Source of the DNA: Rummeliibacillus pycnus_A
GTDB lineage: Bacteria; Bacillota; Bacilli; Bacillales_A; Planococcaceae
DNA: 64,000 nucleotides
NCBI RefSeq assembly: GCF_044359855.1
Contig: NZ_CP132291.1
Span: 744,001 to 808,000, forward strand
Direction: 5' to 3'
Below the pieces are notes generated by a model. It had not been told where the DNA came from, searched no databases, and saw only the letters and a program-made list of their open reading frames with translations. Position 1 is the first letter of the stretch. The number at the start of each line of letters is the position of its first letter. The translations under genes and the position numbers were made by a program. Shown here piece by piece: positions 25,630 through 34,487 of this stretch.

Positions 25630-27876
25630 TTGTTAAAGATAATTAAACATTTAAAACCATTTGTTGCTTCCATCATTGCAGTTGTATGTCTTTTAACTGT
25701 GCAGGCAGTATGCGATTTATCACTGCCAGACTATATGTCTAACATTGTCAATGTAGGGATTCAACAAAAAGGTGTAGAAAATGCAGTACCTGAGGTTATT
25801 CGTAAAAGTGAACTGGATAAACTTACACTCTTTATGAATGAAAAAGAGAAGAAAAAAGTAGCTGACAACTATGTGCTTTTAGATAAGAACAACCTCTCTC
25901 AAAGTGAACTAAATAATGACTTAAAAGATTATCCGCAGCTTGATAAAGAACCACTTTATAAGCTACATACCGAAGATAAAAATATAATTAACGAACTTAA
26001 CAATATCTTCGGGAAACCAATGTTAATTACACAAGGAATTGAAAAAGGTGGCTCATCTGCTTTCCCTACTGCTACTCCAGGTGATAACAAAGCACCAGCG
26101 AAGCTTCCGCCGAATACAGATCCTTTTGCAGTAATTGCGAAACTGCCTCAAAATCAAATCGATGCAATGAAAGAAAAAGCAGATGAAAAGTTTAAGAATA
26201 TGCCAGGCAGCATGGTAACACAGTCAGCCGTTTCATTCATTGAGAATGAGTATAAAAAGATTGGCATCAATACAGATAAGCTTCAATCCAATTATATTCT
26301 TACTTCCGGCGGGAAAATGCTGCTTCTATCCTTAGTAAGTATGGCAGCTACCGTTATTGTAAGTTTGCTTGCTGCAAAAGTAGCTGCAGGTCTCGGCCGA
26401 GATCTTAGAAAGAAAGTATTCCGGAAAGTTACAAGCTTCTCGAATGCGGAGTTTGATAAGTTTTCCACTGCATCCCTAATCACAAGAAGTACAAATGATA
26501 TCCAGCAAGTGCAAACACTTATGGTTATGATGCTTCGCATTGTATTCTATGCACCAATTTTAGGTATCGGTGGCATTATTAAAGTACTTACTACAGACGT
26601 TTCAATGGGATGGATTATCGCAGTTGCGGTAATCGCGATTTTAAGCTTAGTTATTGGTTTATTTAGCATCGCGATTCCTAAGTTTAAGAGTATCCAAAAG
26701 TTAGTAGATAAAATTAACTTAATCACTCGTGAATCTTTAACAGGTATGCTCGTTATTCGTGCTTTTAATAATCAAAAACATGAAGAAAAGAAATTTGAAA
26801 AAGGAAATCAAAATTTAACAAAAACAAATTTAGTTGTAAGCCGTTTAATGTCATTTATGATGCCAATGATGATGTTTATCATGAATGCCGTTACTGTACT
26901 GATTATTTGGGTTGGATCACACCAAGTGGATATGGGACATATGCAAGTTGGTGATTTGATGGCATTTATGCAATATACAATGCAAATCATTATGGCCTTC
27001 TTAATGATTTCAATGGTATCTATTATGGTTCCACGTGCTTCAGTTTCCGCACAAAGAATCGCAGAAGTTCTAGATACTGACGTTTCCATTAGTGATGTAA
27101 AAGAGCCGAAAACATTTGCTTCAGACAAGAAAGGTTACGTTGAATTTAAAAATGTTAGCTTTAGATATCCAGGTGCAGAAGAAGATGTGCTTTCCAATAT
27201 CACCTTTACTGCAAAACCTGGTGAAACGACTGCTTTCATTGGAAGTACAGGTAGTGGTAAATCAACATTAATCAACTTAATTCCACGCTTTTACGATGTT
27301 ACAAGCGGCCAAATATTAATAGATGGCACGGATATTAGAGAGGTATCTCAGAAGGAATTAAGAGAGAAAATTGGTTATGTACCGCAAAAAGGAGTTCTAT
27401 TCTCCGGTACAATCGAAAGTAATTTGAAATACGGTAAGAAAGAAGCAACTGAAGAAGAATTAGCAAAAGCGGCAGAAATCGCGCAAGCTATGGAGTTTAT
27501 TAAGGCGAAACCTGAAAGCTTCCGTACAGAAATATCTCAAGGTGGTACGAACGTTTCCGGTGGTCAAAAACAAAGACTTTCTATTGCGCGTGCTCTTACG
27601 AAAAAATCGGAAATCTTCATATTCGATGATAGTTTCTCAGCCCTTGACTTTAAAACAGACGCGCTACTTCGCAAAGCTTTAAACAATGAGATTGCAGGAA
27701 GTACTCTTTTACTTATCGCCCAAAGAATCAGTACAATCATGAATGCCGATAAGATCATTGTACTTGACGAAGGAAAAATAGTTGGAACTGGTACTCATGA
27801 AGAGCTTATGGAAAACTGTGAAGTTTATAAGCAAATTGCTATATCACAACTTTCAAGAGAGGAGTTGTCATCATGA
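25630..27876 (+). CDS. ABC exporter half-transporter with degenerate NBD
   Basis: 748 aa, six-TM exporter domain plus NBD, first partner of a heterodimer. A large insert between TM1 and TM2 (about 35-205, hydrophilic, probably extracytoplasmic) explains the extra length. The NBD (about 490-748) has GSTGSGKST, the signature VSGGQKQR and Walker B IFIFDDSFSALD, where the catalytic Glu is Asp; this is typical of the degenerate site in heterodimeric multidrug exporters. The start is TTG with GGAGAG upstream. It overlaps the next gene by ATGA. From 25281 to 25629 there is no recognisable gene or repeat. Confidence 0.9.
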   Translation: MLKIIKHLKPFVASIIAVVCLLTVQAVCDLSLPDYMSNIVNVGIQQKGVENAVPEVIRKSELDKLTLFMNEKEKKKVADNYVLLDKNNLSQSELNNDLKDYPQLDKEPLYKLHTEDKNIINELNNIFGKPMLITQGIEKGGSSAFPTATPGDNKAPAKLPPNTDPFAVIAKLPQNQIDAMKEKADEKFKNMPGSMVTQSAVSFIENEYKKIGINTDKLQSNYILTSGGKMLLLSLVSMAATVIVSLLAAKVAAGLGRDLRKKVFRKVTSFSNAEFDKFSTASLITRSTNDIQQVQTLMVMMLRIVFYAPILGIGGIIKVLTTDVSMGWIIAVAVIAILSLVIGLFSIAIPKFKSIQKLVDKINLITRESLTGMLVIRAFNNQKHEEKKFEKGNQNLTKTNLVVSRLMSFMMPMMMFIMNAVTVLIIWVGSHQVDMGHMQVGDLMAFMQYTMQIIMAFLMISMVSIMVPRASVSAQRIAEVLDTDVSISDVKEPKTFASDKKGYVEFKNVSFRYPGAEEDVLSNITFTAKPGETTAFIGSTGSGKSTLINLIPRFYDVTSGQILIDGTDIREVSQKELREKIGYVPQKGVLFSGTIESNLKYGKKEATEEELAKAAEIAQAMEFIKAKPESFRTEISQGGTNVSGGQKQRLSIARALTKKSEIFIFDDSFSALDFKTDALLRKALNNEIAGSTLLLIAQRISTIMNADKIIVLDEGKIVGTGTHEELMENCEVYKQIAISQLSREELSS

Positions 27877-29747
27877 GTGATAGAAAAATAGAAAATAGAA
27901 GACAAAGCGGCCCTGGTCCTGGTGGCGGTGGTCATATGGGCGGTGGCATGAGAAAGATTGAGAAGGCAAAAAACTTCAAAGGAACGATGAATAAACTCCT
28001 TCAATACTTGAAGCCCTATAAATTATCAATCTTAGTCGTTATCCTTTTCGCAATCGGTAGTGCAGCCTTTACAATTGTTGGTCCAAAAATTTTAGGAAAA
28101 GCGACAACAAAACTTTTCGAAGGACTTGTAAGCAAAGTATCAGGAGCAGCAGGTGCGGCCATTGACTTTACCTATATCGGAAACATTGTCATTTTACTCC
28201 TTGGATTATATATACTGAGCGCTGCATTTGGTATTATCCAGGGGTACATTATTTCTGGAGTAGCCCAAAAAGTATCTTATAACTTCAGAAAAGAAATCGA
28301 TGAAAAAATTAACCGGATGCCGCTTAAGTACTTTGATAAAACAACGCACGGAGAAGTATTATCAAGAATTACGAATGACGTAGATACGGTGAGTCAAACT
28401 TTAAACCAAAGTATGTCGCAAATCATCACATCCGTTATTACAATCATCGGTGTACTTATTATGATGTTATCAATCAGCTGGCAAATGACATTAGTTGCGC
28501 TATTAATATTGCCAGTATCCATGATTCTTATCATGGGAGTCGTAAAGAGATCACAAAAATACTTCAAATCTCAGCAAGAATATTTAGGACACGTAAACGG
28601 ACAGGTCGAAGAAATTTATAGTGGTCACAATATCGTAAAAGCTTTTAACAAAGAAGAAGAAGAAGTAAAAAAATTCGAAGAGTTAAATGATACCCTTTAC
28701 CACTCCGCATGGAAATCTCAATTTTTATCTGGAATGATGATGCCCATTATGACATTTATCGGTAATATTGGTTATGTCGCTGTGTCTATTTTAGGCGGAT
28801 GGCTTGCTGTTAAGAGAACCATCGCAGTTGGAGACATTTTAGCCTTTGTGCAATATGTTAGAAGCTTTACGCAACCAATCGCTCAAGTAGCGCAAATCGC
28901 AAACGTACTTCAATCCACTGCAGCTGCTGCTGAAAGAGTCTTCGAATTTTTGGATGAAGAAGAGGAAGTGCCAGAATCAGAATATCCAGTGAAGCTGCAA
29001 AAAGTTCAAGGAGAAGTTACCTTCAAAGATGTTCAATTTGGATACAATCCAGATAAGATCATCATCAATAATTTCTCAGCTAACATTAAGCCTGGACAAA
29101 AAGTAGCGATAGTCGGACCAACCGGAGCTGGTAAAACAACGATCGTAAAACTATTAATGCGTTTCTATGACGTAAACAGCGGTGCAATATGTATCGACGG
29201 TCACGATATAAAAGACTTCACGCGAGAAGACCTGCGCAACATGTTTGGTATGGTACTTCAAGACACTTGGCTATTTAACGGTTCCATCATGGAAAATATA
29301 CGTTACGGTAGACTGGATGCTACAGACGAAGAAGTAATTGAAGCAGCGAAAGCAGCTCACGTTCACAACTTCGTAAAAACATTACCAAATAAATATCAAA
29401 TGGAACTAAACGAAGAAGCAAGCAACGTATCCCAAGGGCAGAAGCAACTACTAACAATTGCCCGCGCCCTACTAGCGGATCCGAAAATATTAATACTCGA
29501 TGAAGCAACAAGCTCCATTGACACTCGTACAGAAGTGCTGATTCAAAAAGCGATGAAAAACCTTATGGAAGGTAGAACAAGCTTTATTATCGCTCATAGA
29601 TTATCAACAATACGTGATGCAGATTTAATCCTTGTCATGAAAGATGGGGATATTGTAGAACAAGGTAATCATAAAGAGTTATTAAAAGCTGATGGTTTCT
29701 ATGCTTCGCTTTATAATAGTCAGTTCGAAGGTGCGGATGCTTCGTGA
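27873..29747 (+). CDS. ABC exporter half-transporter with canonical NBD
   Basis: 624 aa, second subunit. It has a Gly/Pro-rich N-terminal tail (GPGPGGGGHMGGG), six TM helices (about 50-340) and an NBD with GPTGAGKTT, the signature NVSQGQKQ and Walker B ILILDEATSSID with catalytic Glu. Its ATG overlaps the stop of the first subunit, with AGAGGAG upstream, so the two are coupled and should form a heterodimeric drug or lipid exporter. A strong terminator follows. Confidence 0.92.
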   Translation: MSDRKIENRRQSGPGPGGGGHMGGGMRKIEKAKNFKGTMNKLLQYLKPYKLSILVVILFAIGSAAFTIVGPKILGKATTKLFEGLVSKVSGAAGAAIDFTYIGNIVILLLGLYILSAAFGIIQGYIISGVAQKVSYNFRKEIDEKINRMPLKYFDKTTHGEVLSRITNDVDTVSQTLNQSMSQIITSVITIIGVLIMMLSISWQMTLVALLILPVSMILIMGVVKRSQKYFKSQQEYLGHVNGQVEEIYSGHNIVKAFNKEEEEVKKFEELNDTLYHSAWKSQFLSGMMMPIMTFIGNIGYVAVSILGGWLAVKRTIAVGDILAFVQYVRSFTQPIAQVAQIANVLQSTAAAAERVFEFLDEEEEVPESEYPVKLQKVQGEVTFKDVQFGYNPDKIIINNFSANIKPGQKVAIVGPTGAGKTTIVKLLMRFYDVNSGAICIDGHDIKDFTREDLRNMFGMVLQDTWLFNGSIMENIRYGRLDATDEEVIEAAKAAHVHNFVKTLPNKYQMELNEEASNVSQGQKQLLTIARALLADPKILILDEATSSIDTRTEVLIQKAMKNLMEGRTSFIIAHRLSTIRDADLILVMKDGDIVEQGNHKELLKADGFYASLYNSQFEGADAS

Positions 29748-29757
29748 GATTGATGGG

Positions 29758-29790
29758 ACACTCCTCTTTTTAGAGGGGTGTTTTATTTTT
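29758..29790 (+). terminator. terminator of the ABC exporter operon
   Basis: ACACTCCTCT / AGAGGGGTGT with a TTTTT loop, then TTTATTTTT, ten bases after the stop codon. Confidence 0.85.
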
Positions 29791-29842
29791 AGCCCCTGTT
29801 TTAATAACATTCAACAGCCTTTCTCACTCCACTCACTTCCTC

Positions 29843-29983
29843 AATTCAATTGCCATTAACATAAAGAAAGAGCATAATTCTTACTGCAGAATTGCGCCCA
29901 ATAATTAAATAAAGAAAATCACTTAATTCTACTTTCACTAAAGTACCCCGTTAGCTTAAAAATAAATTTTATTTAATAATCAC
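29843..29983. repeat. interspersed repeat (family A), composite copy
   Basis: ATTGCCATTAACATAAAGAA, AGAGCATAATTCTTACTG, CAGAATTGCGCCCAATAATT, then CACTTAATTCTACTTTCACT and AAAGTACCCCGTTAGCTTAA. Shares its core with 5331-5390 and both side modules with other copies. Confidence 0.6.
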
Positions 29984-30017
29984 ATAAATTTATCGTATTC
30001 ATTAAACGAGATATAGA

Positions 30018-30161
30018 CTAGTAGTGTTCAGAAAATCCATTTTTAAGAAACTCTATTATTTCTTCGCCAAAAAGCGAAAAAATCAATAATATCAATACAG
30101 TTAAAAGGGTTAAACTACCAAATATAAAGGAGAATACTATTCCAACTCTTTTATCATTCAA
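30018..30161 (-). CDS. 47-aa single-pass membrane protein
   Basis: TTG at 30161 with GGAGGG seven bases upstream gives MNDKRVGIVF, one hydrophobic helix (about 7-31) and a short acidic tail EEIIEFLKNGFSEHY. It has the form of the many small Firmicute membrane proteins. It lies upstream of nothing obvious on its strand and may be monocistronic. The family is unknown. Confidence 0.5.
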   Translation of the reverse strand: MNDKRVGIVFSFIFGSLTLLTVLILLIFSLFGEEIIEFLKNGFSEHY

Positions 30162-30230
30162 TAAAATCCCTCCGATACCATTTTTCCAACAGCTGCGCCT
30201 ATTGATTGAAAAAACTTTTTACTTCGAAGT

Positions 30231-30770
30231 TTAGTTTTGACAAAAGATAATGTGATCATCTGGATCCAAAACGTGGAGATCATCGGCGATATATCCGCGC
30301 AACCACAGCACACCCTCAATTTTTCTTAGATAGAAGCCTTTCGGGAAGTCGACGTCTTCGGATAGTATCTCCGATGCTATTTTAACGGCGCCATACGGAG
30401 ATCGATGTCGCCAAGAAGGCTTCCCTAAATACCCCTCCGGTTGATCCAGGTACTTCAATCTTAAGTATGGACCTAACTCAAGCGGACATAATTTCAAGCC
30501 AACCTGGTTCGCTTTTTTATAAACCTGGGGTATAGTAGCTCCTTCCGGAAATCCAAGATTGCGAACTTTGAGCTCAACAGTCCTCACACTGTATATCTTA
30601 TTTGTGGTGTTAAATTTTTCATCAGTGATTAGCCTCTCTCCAAACTTGTTCATCAAAATAGAGTTTTGTTGCAATTTCTGAAGAAGTTGCGATTTTGTAT
30701 GGCCGCCAACCTCGACCGTTCTAACAATAGTTGGGCAGTCGGGGTATATTTTATCTTTTTCATCACTCAT
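30231..30770 (-). CDS. conserved hypothetical protein
   Basis: 179 aa, soluble. The ATG at 30770 is preferred because AAGGAG precedes it; an in-frame ATG 15 codons earlier has none. Conserved-looking stretches are VRTVEVGGHTKSQLLQKLQQ, LELGPYLRLKYLDQPEGY and GVLWLRGYIADDLHVLDPDD. I recall similar uncharacterised proteins in Bacillus genomes, some mis-annotated as helicase, but there is no Walker motif here. The GC content is higher than in the flanking DNA. Confidence 0.7.
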   Translation of the reverse strand: MSDEKDKIYPDCPTIVRTVEVGGHTKSQLLQKLQQNSILMNKFGERLITDEKFNTTNKIYSVRTVELKVRNLGFPEGATIPQVYKKANQVGLKLCPLELGPYLRLKYLDQPEGYLGKPSWRHRSPYGAVKIASEILSEDVDFPKGFYLRKIEGVLWLRGYIADDLHVLDPDDHIIFCQN

Positions 30771-30835
30771 CTGCAGCCACTCCTTACGAATTGGTTTTAT
30801 AAGCTTATACTGCAATCATAGGTCCATATATACTA

Positions 30836-30903
30836 AGGGCGCTAAGTCTTGTTCGTGAATGGCCTCCGATTGGAAGATTGTGATTCAACTAATGCCCTCT
30901 CTA
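30836..30903. repeat. interspersed repeat (family A), rearranged copy
   Basis: AAGGGCGCTAAGTCTTGTTC, GTGAATGGCCTCCGATTGGA, AGATTGTGATTCAACTAATG, CCCTC. The blocks of the family are present in altered order. From 30904 to 31159 no gene is seen. Confidence 0.45.
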
Positions 30904-31159
30904 GTTCACTAAATATTAGTTAATAGTTTTGAGCATATTGATTCCCGCTATTTCAAATCCGTTCCTCATCTTCGGAATAAATTGTAAATTCTTTTTCTGA
31001 TATTTTCTTTAATAAAATGTTCTTTTTACTCACCTATATTAAATGACTTCTATAAAAATATTGATTAAACTGCTCTGCTCTATCTATTTAATCAAATATT
31101 CTAATAAATCAAACTTTATTTTACCATTAATATTATTTTTTTGTGTAGTATACCCCATA

Positions 31160-31226
31160 CTTTGACCCTTTAGCTAAAGAAGGCACAATTCTTTTTTCAA
31201 GACTAGTGCCCGATTGCGGTATAAAT
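31160..31226. repeat. interspersed repeat (family A)
   Basis: CTTTGACCCTTTAGCTAAAG, AAGGCACAATTCTTTTTTC, AAGACTAGTGCCCGATTGCG. The arms GGCACAATTC / GAC-TAGTGCC are partly complementary. From 31227 to 31333 no gene is seen. Confidence 0.5.
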
Positions 31227-31333
31227 ATTATATTTTTGCTAAGACAGAGTTAACAAAATCGTTTTTTTCTTCTGTTTATTTGTGTTTATTATGGGTCGAG
31301 ACGTTGATAGCTTACATTTCTTTACGAGAGATC

Positions 31334-31855
31334 CTATTCTACTAAGGATTCTGTTATTTTCCCATCTAGATTTTTAATCGCCAACATCGAATTATCCTGA
31401 ATGATTCCTGTATCTACGAAACCAAATGAAGCGTATAGTGTTTTAGCAATGTCATTACTTGTTCGATAAAAGAGGGCTACATATTCTGCTTCTCCATCTG
31501 GAGTAGTTTCAATATCCATCAACATTTTTTCAAAAGCAAGTTTGCCATATCCCTTCCCCTGGTAACCCTTTCCAATCATAATATGCCAAATAAAATAACT
31601 CTTCTTCCCGTAAAAAACTTCATTTTCAAATGATTCATGATCCAACGTATCATAAATATACATCAAGAATCCAACAGCAACTCCATCGGCATAAATGGCA
31701 ATGGGAGTCGCTGGTATCCCGTCTGCGTTCAACATATGAGCGTCTGCAAAACTTCTGAGGTTAGTAGTTTCTATAAAGTCTTTCTGGTTTTCTCCAACTT
31801 CAAGTGCTATTACTTCATCTATGTTATCCCCGGTTATCTTTCGTAATTCAATCAT
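31334..31855 (-). CDS. GNAT-family N-acetyltransferase (spermine/spermidine-type)
   Basis: 173 aa from the ATG at 31855 (AGGAGAGGAG upstream). It begins IELRKITGDNIDEVIALEVG, and the acetyl-CoA loop lies in HIMIGKGYQGKGYGKLAFEK, with YALFYRTSN-type and ASFGF motifs near the end. This resembles polyamine acetyltransferases of the BltD/PaiA kind, but the substrate is not proven. The 19 codons upstream in frame contain no start signal. Confidence 0.82.
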   Translation of the reverse strand: MIELRKITGDNIDEVIALEVGENQKDFIETTNLRSFADAHMLNADGIPATPIAIYADGVAVGFLMYIYDTLDHESFENEVFYGKKSYFIWHIMIGKGYQGKGYGKLAFEKMLMDIETTPDGEAEYVALFYRTSNDIAKTLYASFGFVDTGIIQDNSMLAIKNLDGKITESLVE

Positions 31856-31992
31856 TTTTTTATCTCCTCTCCTAAGACAAGCTACTTCCACACATGTCCT
31901 GAAACTTTCCAAATATCATTTCCATAATTCTCAAAATCGGGTACATAAAATATTCACCAATGCTAACTCTTTTTCCCCTGTGATTTCTAATC

Positions 31993-32026
31993 CTTGTTCA
32001 GCAAAATGGCCCGATTGTTGAATATC
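31993..32026. repeat. minimal family A repeat (terminal inverted repeats only)
   Basis: TTGTTCAGCAAAATGGCCCG followed by ATTGTTGAATATC. The central hairpin is missing and the two ends meet at GGCCC. Confidence 0.6.
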
Positions 32027-32108
32027 AAGATAGTGATTTCTCCTTTTTACAAGATACTTTTATGATCTCGGAAGAGGAGAAGAACCCCTTTTCATTTGTT
32101 TAAATGTC

Positions 32109-33026
32109 TCATTCATCCTTCCAACTACGCAAAAGTTCTTCGAAAAAGAGTTTCGGCGCAGAGGACTGGTCATCTTGTAGATAGCTTTTTGCCACAGCCA
32201 TAATATTTAACTTCGGAACAATAAATATATATTGTCCGTATAAGCCATTCGCATAGTAATATTCAATTTTGATGTTACTATTAGTAATTTCACAAGTCCA
32301 TAGCTGATAACCATATCCAGCTGTTCTATCTTCTTCTGCTTCAAATTGTTTATATGGTTTTTTTGCCTCGTGGATCCAGTTAGATGAAACCACTTGATTT
32401 GATTTAAATTGTCCTTCGTTTAGTAATAAAAATCCAAACTTCACCATGTCCTCTAAATTTAATGAAATACTAAAGCCACCCTCGTGAATTCCTTGCGGGT
32501 CCTTTACCCATATGTATTTTTTTATCCCTAATGGATGGAATAGAAATTCTTCAGCAAATGAGGCGGTAGAACCTCCAGAAACTTTTTGGATGATCGCGCT
32601 TAGTAAATGAGAGTTTCCACTATTATATTCAAAGGTTGAACCTGGTCTATGTATAACTGGTTGTTCTAGTATGAATTTAACCCAGTTTTTTGAACTTTGG
32701 AATTTTCCTACTTGTAACCCCGAAGTCATAGTCAGCAAATGAAATAATGTGATTTCCTCCTTCATTGGGTCATTGAACTCTAATATTTCCGGAAAGTAGT
32801 TATAAATAGGTTCATGAATGTTTTTTATTAGCCCTTTATCGACCATAATTCCAATTAATATAGACACAATACTCTTTGTAATGGAATAAACCTTTGTCGG
32901 TTTTTCTACGACTTTTTTATTCTTTAAATATTCAAAGATCCGTGTATTTCCTTTATAAATAACAAAACCTTCAATTTTAATCTTCTTCACTTTCTTCTCT
33001 AACTCATTAAAAGATATTTCACTCAT
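32109..33026 (-). CDS. serine hydrolase, class C beta-lactamase fold
   Basis: 305 aa. It has the serine of SxxK in VYSITKSIVSILIG and YxN in FEYNSGNSH, which are the class C/PBP-type active-site elements. No signal peptide is visible, so it is likely a cytoplasmic esterase or peptidase rather than a secreted beta-lactamase. The ATG at 33026 has GGAGGAGGG upstream; the longer frame (start at 33059) overlaps that site. It stands alone between repeats. Confidence 0.85.
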   Translation of the reverse strand: MSEISFNELEKKVKKIKIEGFVIYKGNTRIFEYLKNKKVVEKPTKVYSITKSIVSILIGIMVDKGLIKNIHEPIYNYFPEILEFNDPMKEEITLFHLLTMTSGLQVGKFQSSKNWVKFILEQPVIHRPGSTFEYNSGNSHLLSAIIQKVSGGSTASFAEEFLFHPLGIKKYIWVKDPQGIHEGGFSISLNLEDMVKFGFLLLNEGQFKSNQVVSSNWIHEAKKPYKQFEAEEDRTAGYGYQLWTCEITNSNIKIEYYYANGLYGQYIFIVPKLNIMAVAKSYLQDDQSSAPKLFFEELLRSWKDE

Positions 33027-33126
33027 ACATATAATCCCTCCTCCACTAAATTGCGTCATTAGTTTATGTACATCAGTTTATAATTTAACCTAAATTTTAA
33101 CATAAATTCATTAATTTTATCAAAAG

Positions 33127-33164
33127 GCGTTATTCAATTAAATGGCCCGATTGTTGAATATAAG
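33127..33164. repeat. minimal family A repeat (terminal inverted repeats only)
   Basis: GTTATTCAATTAAATGGCCC then GATTGTTGAATATAAG. A hairpin with AAAGCTAAACTAAT and ATTAGTTCAGCTTT arms lies just downstream at about 33188-33222. No gene from 33165 to 33347. Confidence 0.6.
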
Positions 33165-33347
33165 TTATATCTTTAAACACAAATAAAAGCTAAACTAATA
33201 CAAAAATTAGTTCAGCTTTAAAATAACTTATTATAATGTTACACATTGTATAAAGAATAATGATACATCAAGCGGGCGCGATTATGGAGCAACAACATTA
33301 CGAAATATCAAACTTTTTTATAAAAAGTAAAATCAGCCCGAACTGAT

Positions 33348-33395
33348 CCCCACGCATTTTGATCAATCTTTTCAAAATGCGTGGGGGTTCTTTTA
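33348..33395 (+). terminator. strong terminator without an obvious upstream gene
   Basis: CCCCACGCATTTTGA pairs with TCAAAATGCGTGGGG, followed by TTCTTTTAT. It stands just before the replication-protein fragment and may be what remains of the 5' flank of a lost gene. Confidence 0.65.
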
Positions 33396-33411
33396 TAGTA
33401 AAAATCTATGT

Positions 33412-33636
33412 TTGCAGCATCCTTTTGAACAAACTTTATTCCACTCCAACGATGTTTTTATTTCTTTTGTGGAAATAAAGAAGGGAAGATCGGTAAAAAG
33501 TTTGCGCTTTAAAATTAGAGAGAATTTAAATACAAAAGAGGTCCCAGCTATAGAAAGAGGAGAAACAGATGAAGCCCTTTCGGATTTAGAAAAAGAGTTT
33601 CTGAAAATGGAAGAAATGAGATTACGAATAAATTAA
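33412..33636 (+). pseudogene. C-terminal fragment of a Rep_3-type replication initiator
   Basis: 74 codons in frame from a TTG without a ribosome binding site. DVFISFVEIKKGRSVKSLRF resembles the end of the winged-helix domain of RepB/Rep_3 initiators, where the motif is IKKGRxVxxIxF, and an acidic tail follows. The initiator domain proper (about 200 aa) is missing. It is probably a plasmid or phage remnant. Confidence 0.4.
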
Positions 33637-33825
33637 AAAGCAAAGGGGTATAGTTTTGATGATATAACATTTTTCAATTTACAACGTCTACGTCTTTGGT
33701 AAAGACTTTAATCGTGATTTTACCCTGTTCACCGTTTTTCCATTTTGTTTCCTCCTTGCTTTTATGTAAAAAGTTCAGCCCTATTTGTTATTTAGGAGGG
33801 AAAACCCCTCCATTTTTAATCATTT

Positions 33826-34050
33826 TTAATCGGCATATTCCAATTCATATTCATATAACGAGCAATTAATAGCTTCACCATTTTCCAATTCAAGATCGTA
33901 TAAAGGCGCTTCTAAATTTCCATCATAGCCCTTATGTTCCTGTTTATTAGTAGCAATATGAGTTACTACCAATACTTTGTTTCGGAATGAATCATATTTT
34001 TCATTATCATTATCCCTTGATACCATTACTCTTTCACCAATAGTAAACAT
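33826..34050 (-). CDS. small hypothetical protein, phage-like
   Basis: 74 aa, strong AAAGGAG before ATG. A beta-rich, acidic protein starting MFTIGERVMVSRDNDNEKYD and ending LYEYELEYAD, which suggests a small SH3/KOW-like barrel. Similar short proteins occur in Bacillus phages and prophages. The function is unknown. The upstream minus strand (33670-33790) has another coding-like stretch, WKNGEQGKITIKVFTKD, that lacks an in-frame start. Confidence 0.6.
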   Translation of the reverse strand: MFTIGERVMVSRDNDNEKYDSFRNKVLVVTHIATNKQEHKGYDGNLEAPLYDLELENGEAINCSLYEYELEYAD

Positions 34051-34113
34051 AACAGTTCTCCTTTAAAATAATTTTTGTTGTTACAAATCTTTAGAAGGGA
34101 ATAACCCTCCTTT

Positions 34114-34260
34114 TTATCTTTTACCAATCCATTTTCCGTATGCATCATAATTATCTGGATTAGCTGAAGGCGAATCAAAACCATACATACTGCCCATTTC
34201 CATAGCTTTTTTTTGCGCTTTTGAGCATGGCTGTATATCTGGAATCGTTTCAGAAATGAT
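34114..34260 (-). pseudogene. C-terminal coding fragment, phage-like
   Basis: 48 open codons with no proper start, including PCSKAQKKAMEMGSMYGFDS and ending PDNYDAYGKWIGKR. The composition is that of real protein. It begins at a junction (about 34258) where a second fragment starts on the opposite strand, and it lies immediately upstream of the 33826-34050 gene. Confidence 0.45.
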
Positions 34261-34351
34261 TTACTACAGTGATACACATAAGTTTTATGATACTCACTAT
34301 GAAGAGATTGAAGCGCTTAGAATCGAATTAGACATCTGCAAGTCCAATTAA
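34256..34351 (+). pseudogene. short coding fragment on the opposite strand
   Basis: ATG with no ribosome binding site, 31 codons: MIYYSDTHKFYDTHYEEIEA then LRIELDICKSN. Probably the C-terminus of a lost phage or plasmid gene. It shares a 5-base junction with the divergent fragment 34114-34260. Confidence 0.35.
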
Positions 34352-34400
34352 TGGTGAAACTAGTTCATTTTTAAGTGGAAAAACTATAATGAGAACTACT

Positions 34401-34425
34401 ACACGCGCCCGATTGTGGAATATTG
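34401..34425. repeat. right end of a family A repeat
   Basis: ACACGCGCCCGATTGTGGAA followed by TATTG. Confidence 0.45.
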
Positions 34426-34487
34426 AAAAATAAATGTTGCAAAATACTTTAGTTATTTTGCTAAAGTTAAGTTAATGGGAATAGTAC

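Noticed and set aside
33670..33790. Coding-like minus-strand stretch with WKNGEQGKITIK
   Set aside because: The ribosome binding site and ATG lead into a stop after four codons and the good frame has no start; too short to call, so only mentioned under its neighbour.
34026..34277. 83-codon minus-strand ORF
   Set aside because: Out of phase with a better coding stretch (34114-34260) and overlapping the ribosome binding site of the 33826-34050 gene; basic, random composition.
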